64,000 nucleotides of DNA. Origin: Puccinellia tenuiflora (taxonomy: Eukaryota > Streptophyta > Magnoliopsida > Poales > Poaceae). Numbering within the stretch: position 1 is the stretch's first letter; each line of letters begins with the position of its first letter. Positions 1 through 10,463 of this stretch are shown here, one piece after another. The position numbers and the translations under genes are program-made. The stretch is from positions 62,001 to 126,000 of the forward strand of contig QRDG01000616.1 of NCBI GenBank assembly GCA_012064385.1, in the 5' to 3' direction. Under the pieces are notes generated by a model that was given only the letters and a program-made list of their open reading frames with translations, was not told the origin of the DNA and ran no database searches.

Positions 1-205
1 ATCATGACAATGAACAAAGACCGTTGAGTCCAACTGCATCTTTGTCTAAAAAGTCCACCGTGGGATCGCTATCCAGCCTGTCACCCATCAGTATTAAGTT
101 GCACGTAACAGACATTTGCATTAAGTAAAGCGCATGAAGTAAGCAATACTAATATCAAAAGAGACATTAACACCGTTGTTTTACCCTTAGTAGCAATAGC
201 ACACC
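1..205 (-). repeat. LTR fragment of the TGATACGTCTC family
   Basis: The reverse complement of this segment aligns base for base, with a few differences, to about 51973-52179, inside the 5' LTR of element C. It covers the stretch around the poly-purine string before the GGATAGCGATCCCACGG motif. Homology stops at about 205, where the LINE-derived sequence begins. The left end runs off the window. It is an isolated LTR remnant in minus orientation. Confidence 0.85.
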
Positions 206-872
206 ATGGAAAAGGCCACCATGGAAATGAAACAGCCTAGTTCGTGGGACTTTGCTGGGCACTCTAACCCTCAGCTTAACCCTTGCTGTAGCTTGGTTGC
301 TGAGGTATGGAACATCAGAATATCACCCCATATGTATGTTCTTCATGTGGTTAGCTGATAACCTAGCTCGGAAAGGATGTCCCAATAACCCCATATGTTC
401 ACTCTGTCACATCCACCCAGAGACGATCTCCCACCTGCTATGTGACTGCTCCTTCACTCTGGAAGTTTGGAACAAATTGCTCTCCGGAATCAACATCCCA
501 CAAGCCTTTGCCCCGTCAGGTTTCACCGACCTTGCCTCATGGTGGAGTGGGCCGGCGATGATCTCCAATTCTCAGCGCAAGGACTGGAGAGCCCTACAGA
601 TACTTGCTTCTTGGATGATATGGAAGGAACGCGCTACGCTCGAATTTTGAACAGCAAAGCAACTTTGGCGCCAGAGACTTGTGACAAGATCATGTCTGAA
701 CTCAATATATGGAGTAGAGCTGGAGTTCCATACAGTGGTTCAAACCACCTCAAATCCCTCTCTCTTTATTTGTTTTGAAACTGATGTAAATTTGGCTCAC
801 CCCACTCTGTAATTTGCTATCCTATCTTAATATAATTGAAAGCAGTGCTTACTGCGTTTCATAAAAAAAAAA
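206..872 (+). mobile_element. LINE 3' end (zf-RVT region), decayed
   Basis: A 5'-truncated non-LTR retrotransposon. The reading frame over about 320-640 encodes the zinc-binding tail found at the C-terminus of plant LINE reverse transcriptases, with the pattern CPxxPxCSLC, then HPETISHLLCDC and W. After MIWKER the frame changes, and the homologous continuation (ARILNSKATLAPE) is read in another frame at about 630-775, so at least one frameshift is present. It ends in a poly(A) run at 863-872, which gives plus orientation. No reverse transcriptase core is present. Confidence 0.75.
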
Positions 873-1330
873 TGCCCAAATATCATGAGCAGACCGAGTC
901 CTAAGGCCGTGCCATCCCACGGCATCGATCGTGCTCAGATCATGCCGCCGTTGACGTTTGAATCGTGCCATCCCGCGAAGCAGTCAAGGCGACGGGCAAA
1001 ACGAGCTACAAACTGGGACAAATCGCGAACACACTCAAGCTACAGGTCCGGTTATTTTCTACTGAACTTAACTGACGAAAATAACAGAAAATGGCCGACA
1101 ACAGGATTACGATGAACAATACTTCACAATTCATACACAAGCTAATTTTAGGGCGCGCTTGGATTGGCGTATTCGGAGCGGAAATCGGTCGGAAAATTCT
1201 ACAGAGATGGAAACGTCCGTAATTTTACGATACGTTCCATTGTTTTCTTCTGGGGGGAGAAAAATACAGTCAACCAAGCGGGGCTTGTCTGATAGTGACA
1301 GTACACAGCTAACCATTGCCACTTCCTCCC

Positions 1331-4300
1331 TTAGTTTCTCTTCTCATGACCATCATCATCATGCTTGATCTGGTGCTTCTTCTTGTTACTGATGTCCTCG
1401 GCGATGAACTCGGCGTCCTCGCAGCTCCCGTAGAGCCCCCTCCTCACCATCCCCGCGCAGTAGAGGCCGTTCTTTCCCTTCCAATGCCCCGGGTAGCTCC
1501 GCCGTGCCATCCCGTCTTCGCCGATCAGCTCATCGTCACTCTGAAATAAATTTGAGAACACATAGAGGAAGATGATCAGGCCTGAATTTTCATCGACGAG
1601 ATTACATGCCGAAAATGCCCAAATTAAATCAATTGTGCATACATATATATCGACATGTCTAGTGAGGGTTGTGCCTAGAAGGCTAGAAGAATAGGTGAAA
1701 TAGGTCTGGATGTTCCATTCCTCTGGTGTTTATAGTGTGCAGTCTTTCTATGCCATTATCAATGGCAGAGGTGTGATCCCTGTCAATGCCCCTGCCGTCT
1801 GGAAACTGCATGTACCTCCAAGGCTACATGTTTTCCCTTGGTTGCTAGCTAATAATAAAACATTAACTAGAGATAATCTTGCAAAAAGGAGGCATGTAGC
1901 TGATCCTTCGTATTTGTTCTATTCTGAGTCTGAAACCTGCCACCATTTGTTCTTTGATCGTTTTGTTGCTATATTTACTTGGCCTTACACCTCTAGACTA
2001 TTGTGTGTTTCTGTGGGTACAGACTTTGAATATGTAGCTCGTTGGTGGGTCAGCAATGATAAGAATTCTGTTATCAATGTGGTCTGCACTGCTACTTTGT
2101 GGGACTTGTGGAAATTGCGTAATGAAATGTGTTTCCAGGACAAAACATGGCCAGGAGTGCAGGACCTCTAGCAAAGAATAGCAATGGACCTAGATCAATG
2201 GAAGGTTCTCTCCAAAGATGCTATCTCCGAGCTGCTGGCAAGAAATGTGTTGCTACTGAACCGAAAAAGAGGAGAACTTCTTCGGATAGCTTGGTGATGC
2301 CGCTGGCCCTGAAGACTAGCGTCCCCCCTCCCGAAACCACTGATGGTGATGCCGGCTGCTGCTCCTCAAGTTCACTGGAGCTGCTTGAAGATCTCATTCC
2401 TGAAGCTGCTCACTCCTTGCTTTTGCTGGCATGTTCTGAAGAACGTATAAATCATGTTGGTGTTTTGGGTTTGTGAGGTGGCAAAAACCGACTTCTTCTC
2501 TTGCTGCTGGTAGTTAGAGTTCGACCTAGACTACATTGTGGTGTATGTAGCTAGCTCGGGTGTTAAAACTCTGTTCTAGCTGTTGATTTCAATGAAATCG
2601 GCGGTGACCCCCTTTCATCTAAAAAAATATAGGCTGGAGAAATATGTCAAGTTGTTGTGGACGCTCGAAGGAGTATACATGTGTACGTGCACGCTTGCAT
2701 GCATTATATTGGGTATAATACGTATACATTTTCAGGATGCGTAACAGGTACTGTACATGAAAGGCATGCACGCATGTTCCTGAATTAAATACGCGACCAG
2801 GACTGCTCAATTGTGTTTTGCTTCTTCGCAAAGGCTTGCCTCGTCTCCAAACTTTTTGTGTGTGTGTGTGTGTATGTTATGAATCATGATGTACGTATCC
2901 TTATTATGCGCGCCCGACGTCTGTATTGATGCTCTTCAAGTGACAGCATGAGTAGGATGCATGGACGCATGTGCGTGCGTGCGTGCTATATGCGCAAGCT
3001 CTTACCTTGAGCCACTGCTTGGTCGTGCTCCGGTAGCCGGTGGCGAAGACGATGGCGTCGAAGGGGTGCCGCTTGCCGTCGGCGAACTCCACCTCGTTCC
3101 CGTGCACGCTTCTCATCTCCGGCAGCACCTGCAAAGAACGTATATATACGAGATCGTTTCAGAGTTCAGACACGCACCCACAGAGTTCAGAAGCAGCTGG
3201 CTAGCTGTCCTAAGAGATCATCAATCCGGCCGGCCGGCTAGCAAAATTAGATTATTTTCGCGCGCTGACCTGGATCTCGCCGGTCTTGATCTTGGCGAAG
3301 GTGCCGACGTCGACGACGGGGTAGGCGGGGGTGTTGATCTTCATGGAGAATGGGCCGATGGCCGGCCGGCGGAGGCCGTAGCGGGAGGTGTCCCCGAAGA
3401 CGACGCGGCACATGAGCAGCACGATCTGGTCGATCAGCCACAACGGGAGGTACCTGTACAGCGTCATCGCCACGTTCCAGATCTCCTTGGTCACCAGGTG
3501 AAGCTGCATGCATGCGATCTTGTCAGTTGTGTTGGGAGTTCAAAGAAATTGATGATTATCGATCGAACCGGAGACAAAGCTCGATTATTATCTGTCGAAC
3601 AGGAAATAGACATGGCAACATGACTACATGCGGGTGTGCTAGCTCTATCTACCCATGCATCATGCATGCATGATTATTGATAGGTACTAATACCAGAGTA
3701 ATGCTACATCTACGGGCTGGGCTTACGGACTAACTTTACAGAATCAGGTGGTTTAGTCAGGGGGTGGGCCACCACCGGAGAAATCAGGGGGGGCGCGTGA
3801 GGTGAGGAGCCAATTGAATCGGGACACGTACGTCCGTACGGCTTCATCCGTAGAAAATCGTCCGTAAGTGTAGGATTTCCGCTAATACCATTGTCCATGC
3901 AGTAATGCTACACCTACGGAAAACGATTACGGACTGACGTGGAAAACCGACGTGGAGACATGGACGGGGCACAGACTTATCCACGCGCGACGAATTCATG
4001 GTGGCCCATGCCATCGTCGAGCAGCCCGCTCTACAGCATGGAGAACGCTGCAAGGGCGCCGCTGCCGGCCAGCTTGCTGGTCTCGGTCGAGCCCCGACCA
4101 TCTGCACCGGCCGTGCCGCCGCCGCCGCCGCCGCCGTCGCCGCGCCGGCCAGCTTGCTGCTCTCTGTCAAACCTGGCCATCTGCGCCACCGTCCTCGTGC
4201 CGGCCGTGCCGCCACCGGACAGCTTGCTGCTCTCGGTTGAGCCCCGGCCATCTGCACCGCCGTCGCCGTGTCGGCCGTGTCATGGCCGCTGTGGCGCGCC

Positions 4301-6964
4301 AACGCGGACTCCGCGCCCTTTCAGGAGCACTCTGGATGCTGCTGTGTTATTCCCCGTCATGGACGACGATGATCCCCACGTATAGCTGGCCATCTGGGCC
4401 GGGTCAAACGGGCCGGCCCGAGGCACAGGGATTTTGGTCCGGCCCAAGCAAGGCACGGCACGGGACTAAACGGGCCCAGTAGTGCCCGGGCCGGCCTTTG
4501 ATTTGAGGCACGCGGGCCGGCCCGGCACGACACGATTAGTTTTTTTTAATTTTTTTATTTTTTTACCTATTTTTTTAGTTTTTAGGCCGTATTAGAGCCT
4601 ATCGGGCCGTATTTGTGCTAAATGGGCCGTGCCTTAACCGGGCCAACCGTGTCTACCGGGCCGTTGTCGGGCCGTCGGGCCGTGCCAGAGCTCGCGTCGT
4701 GGCACGCGGGCCGGCCCGACACGACACGAATGGCTAACGTGCGTAATGGGCCATGCCTTTCATGTGCCGTGCCGGATGCGTGTCGGGCCGTGCCGGGCCG
4801 GCCGGCACGTTTGGCCAGCTATATCCCCACGCCACCGTCCCAAGAGCTGCCTGCGGATCGAGGATTGGGGATTTACGCACTATACAGCTTGCGTGAGAAA
4901 TTTTCCCCTTAACTTTCGAGGGAGGCAGCATTTTCTGTTCCACGTTGCCTCCACGTCCGGAGACTCGTCAGCGCGTAGGGTGTTCCGTAACCCCATGTGT
5001 CCGTAGGTGTAGCATTATTGTTGTCCATGTGCGAAACGGTTTTTAAACCCCCGCGGCGTGCAGGGTGGGTCCCGTCCATGTGCTCTTCCTTTCTTCTTCC
5101 CGTCCTCGAGACGGAGCCGGTGACGTCTCCGACGTGACCGGCGGGAAGCCGCGGCGGAGAAAATGCCGTCGAAGATGGACCGGCGAGGCGGAACCGAGCA
5201 AGACTTAACTTAGGGGGTACGAGTGGGATGTCGGAGCCTGAGAAGAAGGAGGCGGGGGGTAGAGGAATGGTCGGGGACGGTGGCGGATCAACGGAGGTGG
5301 TGATTCGAGGAGGGCGAGGCGGCAGCGGGTGGGGTTCCCTGTTCATCTTCTTCCCGACATTCTTATCGTTTTGCTGTCCAAAATCGACCTACCGCTCATG
5401 CTCGCGAAGATTAGCCTCGCCCGCCCATGTGACAATTAAACATTACAGGTTGCAAACAAGTGACAAGACCAACAACCTGCGTGTGCTCTGAAGAATTTCC
5501 ACACGAGCAAGGTTGCAGGATCGTCCTATGTTGCCAGTCTCTGCATCGAGATGGGGTGTAAGCCCCAGCCTCTGCATCGAGCGGTTGTTAACTAATAATA
5601 ACCGAGTACCGAACATTACCTACTCGCTTACCTACTCTGCTCCCTGCCGCCGGTGCGTGCATGAGATCTGGGATTAATTATCGATCCTATGGTTTCAGGT
5701 CAGGTTAAACTTAGCTATATATGTGGGGACACCGGGAAGGGTCCATGGATGAATTAAAATTTAAAAAGGAAAGCATGGTCAAGCTGCATATGTACGTCCA
5801 AAATCGGTGACAGTGTCCATGGAATGAGTACAGGGGCAGTTCTGCCTGCTCTCTTGTTCCTTCTTGGGCGCCAGAGATTCCCAGCGCGCTAACTTAACTC
5901 GTTAGGCACGTGAACATCGATCGGGCCGGGGATCTTGTCGTCGACTGTTAAGATAGACTCCATCTATATCACCAAAAAGAAAATCGAAAGACAAGCAAAG
6001 GGGTCTTAGAGAGAGACGTTTATTCCTAGAGAAATTTAGTTGCGATGGATGGTAATGGGAAAAACTACTCTGACAGTGAGTCGACGGTCCGAATGGTTCA
6101 TTGCTGGTGACTGCAAGGCTCAGATGTGAAGGCTAAAGCTGAGACAAGAACATGCAGAGTTCAATCACACGAACCATGCATGCACGACGCATGCAACCAT
6201 GCACGCGCCGGGGAGGCTCAGATGAGGCAATGACGCATGGGGCCAGCACGCAAATAGGAAAGGACTACGTTGCGATTTGCAAAATCACAATGAAATCAAC
6301 AATTTAAGACACTCATAAATGAGGAGCTCACCTCGCTGCGGACGATGATGGAGGTGGCGGCGCCGGCCACGGCGAGGTCGTAGGCGATCTCCATGCCGGA
6401 GTTCCCGGACCCGACGACGAGCACCGCCTTCCCCTCCATCCCCTTCCCGGTCCTGTACTCGCAGGCGTGCATCACCTTCCCCGGGAACCCTTCCAGCCCG
6501 GGCACCTCCGGCACCACCTTCTCGTCGTTCTCCCCTGCGGCGGCCACCAGGTGCCTCGCGACATACCGCTCCGCCCTCCCCGTGGCTCGGTCGACCGCCT
6601 CCACGACCCACTCCCCGCGCGCCTCGTCGAACCGGGCCTCCCGGACCTCGCGGCGGAGCCGCACGCGGAGCGCGAACCGGGCCGCGTACCCCTCGAGGTA
6701 GCGCACGAAGTCGTCCCGCGGGAGGTAGGTGGGCGCGGCGGCGGGGTGCGGCGCGTGGGGGAGCGCGCAGTGCTCCTTGGCGAGGTGGAGGCGGACGCGG
6801 TCGTAGGTGCGGTTCCGCCAGAGGGAGCCCACGCAGTCGTCGCGCTCCAGGACGAGGCTCCGGACCCCGCGGAGCGACAGGCACGCCGCCGCCGCCAGCC
6901 CCGACGGGCCCGCACCCACGATGATCACCTCCTCCGACTGCTCCTCCGCCGCCTGCTGCGCCAT
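1331..6964 (-). CDS. YUCCA: YUCCA-type flavin monooxygenase (4 exons)
   Basis: Predicted indole-3-pyruvate monooxygenase, the enzyme that converts indole-3-pyruvate to the auxin IAA using FAD and NADPH. Exons: 6332-6964, 3270-3503, 3006-3128 and 1331-1540. All introns are GT-AG in phase 0, giving 399 aa, close to the usual 400-420. Seen: the FAD-binding VGAGPSG at residues 16-22, the NADPH-binding VVGSGNSG at about 183-190, and FATGYRS at about 317-323. The C-terminal WKGKNGLYCAGMVRRGL is typical of YUCCAs. The start was chosen as MAQQAAEE because the upstream frame is low-complexity leader and a TATA box lies 133 bp upstream. Exon 2 (LHLVTKEIW..., RRPAIGPF) resembles the YUC10/YUC11-like clade from memory. 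Intron 1 (2.8 kb) and intron 3 (1.5 kb) are enlarged by transposons, but all splice sites and the frame are intact, so the gene is probably functional. Confidence 0.93.
1700..2627 (+). mobile_element. Decayed LINE 3' end in YUCCA intron 3
   Basis: The frame over 1710-2171 encodes a LINE C-terminal segment recognisable by its order of motifs: YSVQSFYAII, WKLHVPPRLHVFPWLLANN, LTRDNLAKRR, HHLFFDR, then WDLWKLRNEMCFQ. The cysteines expected in the zinc-binding module are replaced (SYLFYSE and FFDR where CLFC and FFDC are usual), so the module is dead. The element ends with a short A run at 2621-2627. It lies antisense to the host gene. The 5' boundary is approximate and no clear target duplication was found. 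Confidence 0.7.
2857..2873. repeat. (TG)n microsatellite
   Basis: About eight TG dinucleotides in intron 3 of the YUCCA gene. Confidence 0.8.
3696..3881. mobile_element. Mutator-like MITE 1 (186 bp)
   Basis: Flanked by the 9-bp direct repeat CTAATACCA at 3687-3695 and 3882-3890. The ends are imperfect inverted repeats (GAGTAATGCTACATCTACGG against CGGAAATCCTACACTTACGG, 14 of 20 matching). A 9-bp target duplication is the hallmark of Mutator-type elements. No coding capacity. It is related in its termini to the neighbouring 1.1-kb element and lies in YUCCA intron 1. Confidence 0.75.
3900..5020. mobile_element. Mutator-like non-autonomous element 2 (1,121 bp)
   Basis: Flanked by the exact 9-bp repeat TTGTCCATG at 3891-3899 and 5021-5029. 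The termini are inverted repeats, CAGTAATGCTACACC against CAATAATGCTACACC, continuing with TACGGA/TCCGTA. It contains a nested hAT-like insertion at 4381-4823; without this and its 8-bp duplication the element is about 670 bp. The GC-rich interior contains a (GCC)n stretch near 4110-4140 and no transposase. Its left target duplication directly abuts the right duplication of MITE 1. Located in YUCCA intron 1. Confidence 0.82.
4381..4823. mobile_element. hAT-like non-autonomous element nested in MULE-like element
   Basis: A 443-bp element with the perfect 12-bp terminal inverted repeat TATAGCTGGCCA, flanked by the 8-bp duplication TCCCCACG (4373-4380 and 4824-4831). The interior is filled with short GGGCCGGCCCG and GGCACG motifs in both orientations around an AT-rich T-run at about 4540-4580. 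An 8-bp duplication suggests the hAT superfamily, but the superfamily call is inferred from duplication length only. Confidence 0.78.
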
Positions 6965-7096
6965 TCGCGTACGTCGACTCTCGGTCGGAGCTCGCTTGGC
7001 ACAGTGGCGGCTCGTGGGCAGTAGAGAGGAGAAGATGGCGAGAAGACGACGGCGGCGAGGGGTAGAAGCGAAGCGATGGACTTTTCGGGGGCGTGG

Positions 7097-7103
7097 TTTT
7101 ATA
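7097..7103 (-). promoter_or_regulatory. TATA box of the YUCCA gene
   Basis: TATAAAA on the minus strand, with its downstream end 133 bp before the start codon at 6964. This is a plausible core promoter with a leader of roughly 100 nt. Confidence 0.6.
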
Positions 7104-7349
7104 GGGAGGTGGGTGTGGGTTGGTGGAGGCAGCGGCAGCGGAGAGGTGGAGTGGCGTGGAAGGGTCCTCGCGGCGGTGCTCACTCAGCGCTGGGGTCCAC
7201 ACTTCCAGCTGCTGTGGGGTTGGAATTTCTGGTACATGTGTCATGGCACATAGGCTGCGCGTCCGCTCACTGCTGCAACGTGGAGTATATGGGTGGATGC
7301 ACCGCATTGATTGATGGAGTACAGTACAGGATATGCTCGATCGCAAGTA

Positions 7350-7450
7350 CTCCCTCCGTTCTATATATGGATGTATTTAGATATTTTTTTAGTATATAGA
7401 TACATCCACATGTAGATAAATGGAAGTCAAGTATTTTGAAACGGAGGGAG
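7350..7450. mobile_element. Stowaway MITE (101 bp)
   Basis: Bounded by TA dinucleotides (7348-7349 and 7451-7452). The termini are CTCCCTCCGTT and AACGGAGGGAG, the classic Stowaway (Tc1/mariner) inverted repeat. The interior is nearly palindromic (ATGTATTTAGATA against TATAGATACATCCA). It lies about 390 bp upstream of the YUCCA start codon. Confidence 0.92.
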
Positions 7451-7452
7451 TA

Positions 7453-8227
7453 TACGAGACAGAGTCTCAGTGTCCTGTTTTGGAGTACAGTGTAATTTTG
7501 CCTGAATGTTTATTATTTTAGAAAATCCAGCCACTAGTATCCTCCTAAGAAAAGAATCAATCAGATCTAGTCCCTCTCAAAGACGTTCTTTAGAATGGTG
7601 TTTTTTGACAGCGTAAACTTAGCTGAAAACAGTCAAGTCGTTTGAAATATGCCATCTCGGTTGGGGTATTTGTGCATGGCGAGAATTTCAGAAACTCTGA
7701 AAATATCAGAAACGCGGGCGAGAATCTTAGAGCTTCTGAGAATGCCAAAACACCGAGGCTTTTCTCCACATTCGAAGTTGTCATTATGAATGGCGTTTTT
7801 CGGAGAGGCCAGATCCGGTTGAATGTTTTATGAGGGATCATTAGTGACCGAAAGTTCGCTAAATTATCATTTAGGCAAAATCATACAACAGATGCACATG
7901 CAGTGCTCCTCGGGTTAGTCAGATCGGCCGTGAGCATGCAGACTTCAATGGTCACCTAATCTCGTATAGGAGTGCATAATCAATCTCGAGAGTCATGCAT
8001 GCTAGCGACAGGGCTAGCCATCACATCGCATGCAACTAACCTTGTACTGTGTGGTTAATAATACAGCCAGCCGATTATACGTGGTTCCATATCATCTATA
8101 GTTCATCCATATAATAGTTAGTCGCACTTGATATGTCATTAATATATGGCCCATCATATTTTCTTACAAAGAGTGTTGGATCTCGTGCTAGAGCTGGTTG
8201 TAAGCTTGTAACCCATTTCTCTTCTCT
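7453..8227. other. Intergenic, no gene recognised
   Basis: AT-rich spacer upstream of the YUCCA promoter. Short open frames occur but none has recognisable protein features. I see no paired terminal repeats. Confidence 0.6.
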
Positions 8228-8360
8228 CTACCCAACTACTAAGCAAAAAGCTGATGTGACGTTCTCTCTTATATCCCAACTAAGCAAAAAAACTGATGTG
8301 TCTCTTATATCCCAACTAAGCAAAAAAGCTGATGTGACGTCTCTCTTATATCCCATCATC
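8228..8360. repeat. Short tandem array, unit about 40-48 bp
   Basis: Three consecutive copies of a unit containing TATCCCAACTAAGCAAAAA, GCTGATGTGACGT and CTCTCTTATATCCCA. Units differ by small deletions: the middle copy lacks GACGT. Confidence 0.8.
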
Positions 8361-10463
8361 GTCACCCAGTTAAAGTAGTAAAAAACTAAAAAACTAAAAA
8401 TGCGCCGAAAACTGGGTGGCACTTGCCTCACGAAGGAAGACTGTCGCCCGATAAGGCGAACAAGTGTTGATACTAGAGCCGTTTTTATTTTATTTTTGCT
8501 TAGGAAATTACAAGTATTATTCTCACTTGGAAAATCTATATCACTAAATGGTTTTACTCGCATGTGTTTGGGAGCTTCATTAACCATTATTGCAAACCAA
8601 AATATATTTGTGAAAGACGAGAATGTCATACAATTATAATACATTCTTAACAACAACATAGTACAACCTGGAACTTACCAAAGCAACGGCACAAACAGGC
8701 CAACAAGCGTAAATTACAGTATTCATTCATGCATGCCGCGACTTATTTGTTTGTTTCAACAAAAGAATCACTCATGGGTCCAGCTTTACATGCAGCGGTA
8801 AACCGAAAGGGAAAAAGAACTCTCTCCTCGAAAGTTGTACTAATATGTATACAATCAAACAAACCGTGCTTCTGCCACACCTCCTGTGTATTTACAGTGT
8901 TCCTCTGTTATTGGTTTCATTTCCAGCTGCTTCAACAAACTATGCACAACATCAGATACATATGCACATCTTCTCTCTTTGCAGAAAAAAAAAAGGCCAG
9001 CGGCAGCGGGTAAAGGTACCCCAATATAGTATACACTCTGCACACCAACTGAAAACTTGGCAAACAGCAAAACTTTCACATCAGTTGTTAGCCATGAAGA
9101 CCCAGAACCACAACTTCTTGGGTTGATGGTACTCATGCAGTCCAAGCGTCGCAATGGGCACATGGGACATCCAAAACTCACGGTTGGTGACTCGGCATGA
9201 ACAAGGTCACCAACCTCCTATTCTGGAGCATCCAGCATTCTTGTAGATCCTCCCCATTATGTTTCTTTACTTTACCACTTCATGATTATCAAAAATCCTA
9301 TCATCCCTTCTCTTTTATACAACAACCGCTATCATCCCTTCTCTTTTTACTTTGATTCCTTCTGAGTGCTGCGTCATGTTCACTGCACTGCTTGTACTAT
9401 TATTCCACGTGTCAGCTTCTATCATTTGCTCTTCTGTATGATATGTATCAGGTACCACAATTAGGAAACAGAGGGGGGCATCATTGTTGACCCGAAATTG
9501 AACAAGCAGAAACAAGCCTTGATGGATGAAGAATTAAAGATATCCAGCAAACTAATTTCCGTTAAGAAAGTACTAAAACAATCAAAAATACTCTAGCCAA
9601 ACCATCGTTATGAAGTAAAAGTTGAATATGATAATGCCACCAGGAACTACAGTATTGAATTCAATCGTGCTAACATCCATGCAAAATTTTGTAGAAAAAG
9701 TATCAGAATGGTTCTTCAACTTCGTGTCAGCTTCAACTTACTTATCCTCTTCTCTGAAAACCTTTACCCCATAACCTTTTATTTTTTTTCTAATTTCGCT
9801 TTCAGGTTTAGCTTCCTACCCAGGAATATTTCAAGAACACCAACATTTTTGAGTCCACAAAAAAAATTCAAAAACTTAGATTCAAAGTTTGGATTTCTTA
9901 AGTTAATTGATTGATACTTCAGAATTAATGTTGCTCTAACTGCAGCAAATGATAATCTCTTAAAAATTTATCAACAGAAGCAACAGCACTGTGAAACTAG
10001 ATCTTTGAAATGGCTCCAACTTGAAATCTTACTGTCAACTGTAATTAGGATGTGTTGTGTCAGACGATCATACTGATTGTTACCGACTTCCCATAATAGC
10101 TTATCGAACTCTCAAACACCCTATGGCATGCATAATATTGAATTGTTCTATGTTCAGATCACACAATATTATCATGATACTCAACTAACAATTAAGTTCA
10201 GAAGGAAATAGTCGAGATTAAGCCTGCCTATTAACAAACCACAGTTTAAATGCATTAAGAAAAATCAAAGAGAATGTAAAACTTTATCAGAACAGGATTG
10301 AACAAAATAGAAAACTGCCCTAATATGACACGTTTAAATCGTTATTTCAATAAAACATCAGCCAGTATAAGAAGACAATATCAGGTGCTCAACAGAAAAA
10401 ACTTAGAAACAACAACAAGAGCAAAAACACCCAGAATGTGACAGAAAATTCGGTAGCACGTAC
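8361..10463. other. Intergenic and probable 3' region of the J-domain/TPR gene
   Basis: No coding exon could be assigned with confidence. The last exon and 3' UTR of the minus-strand J-domain/TPR gene should lie here, because the last exon I can support ends in an apparent splice donor at 10464. A 17-bp direct repeat (TATCATCCCTTCTCTTT) occurs twice at about 9298-9346. Confidence 0.5.

Noticed and set aside
3939..4482. Overlapping ORFs at about 4.0-4.4 kb
   Set aside because: They span the GC-rich interior of a Mutator-like MITE and its nested insertion, with no protein features.
9315..9515. Another minus-strand frame (DTYHTEEQMIEADTWNN...) as the last exon
   Set aside because: No in-frame splice acceptor fits, and similarity to relatives could not be established.
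9936..10055. Candidate last exon of the J-domain/TPR gene (YDRLTQHILITVDS... on minus strand)
   Set aside because: The acceptor lacks a pyrimidine tract and the sequence does not resemble the expected RSxYD continuation beyond two residues.
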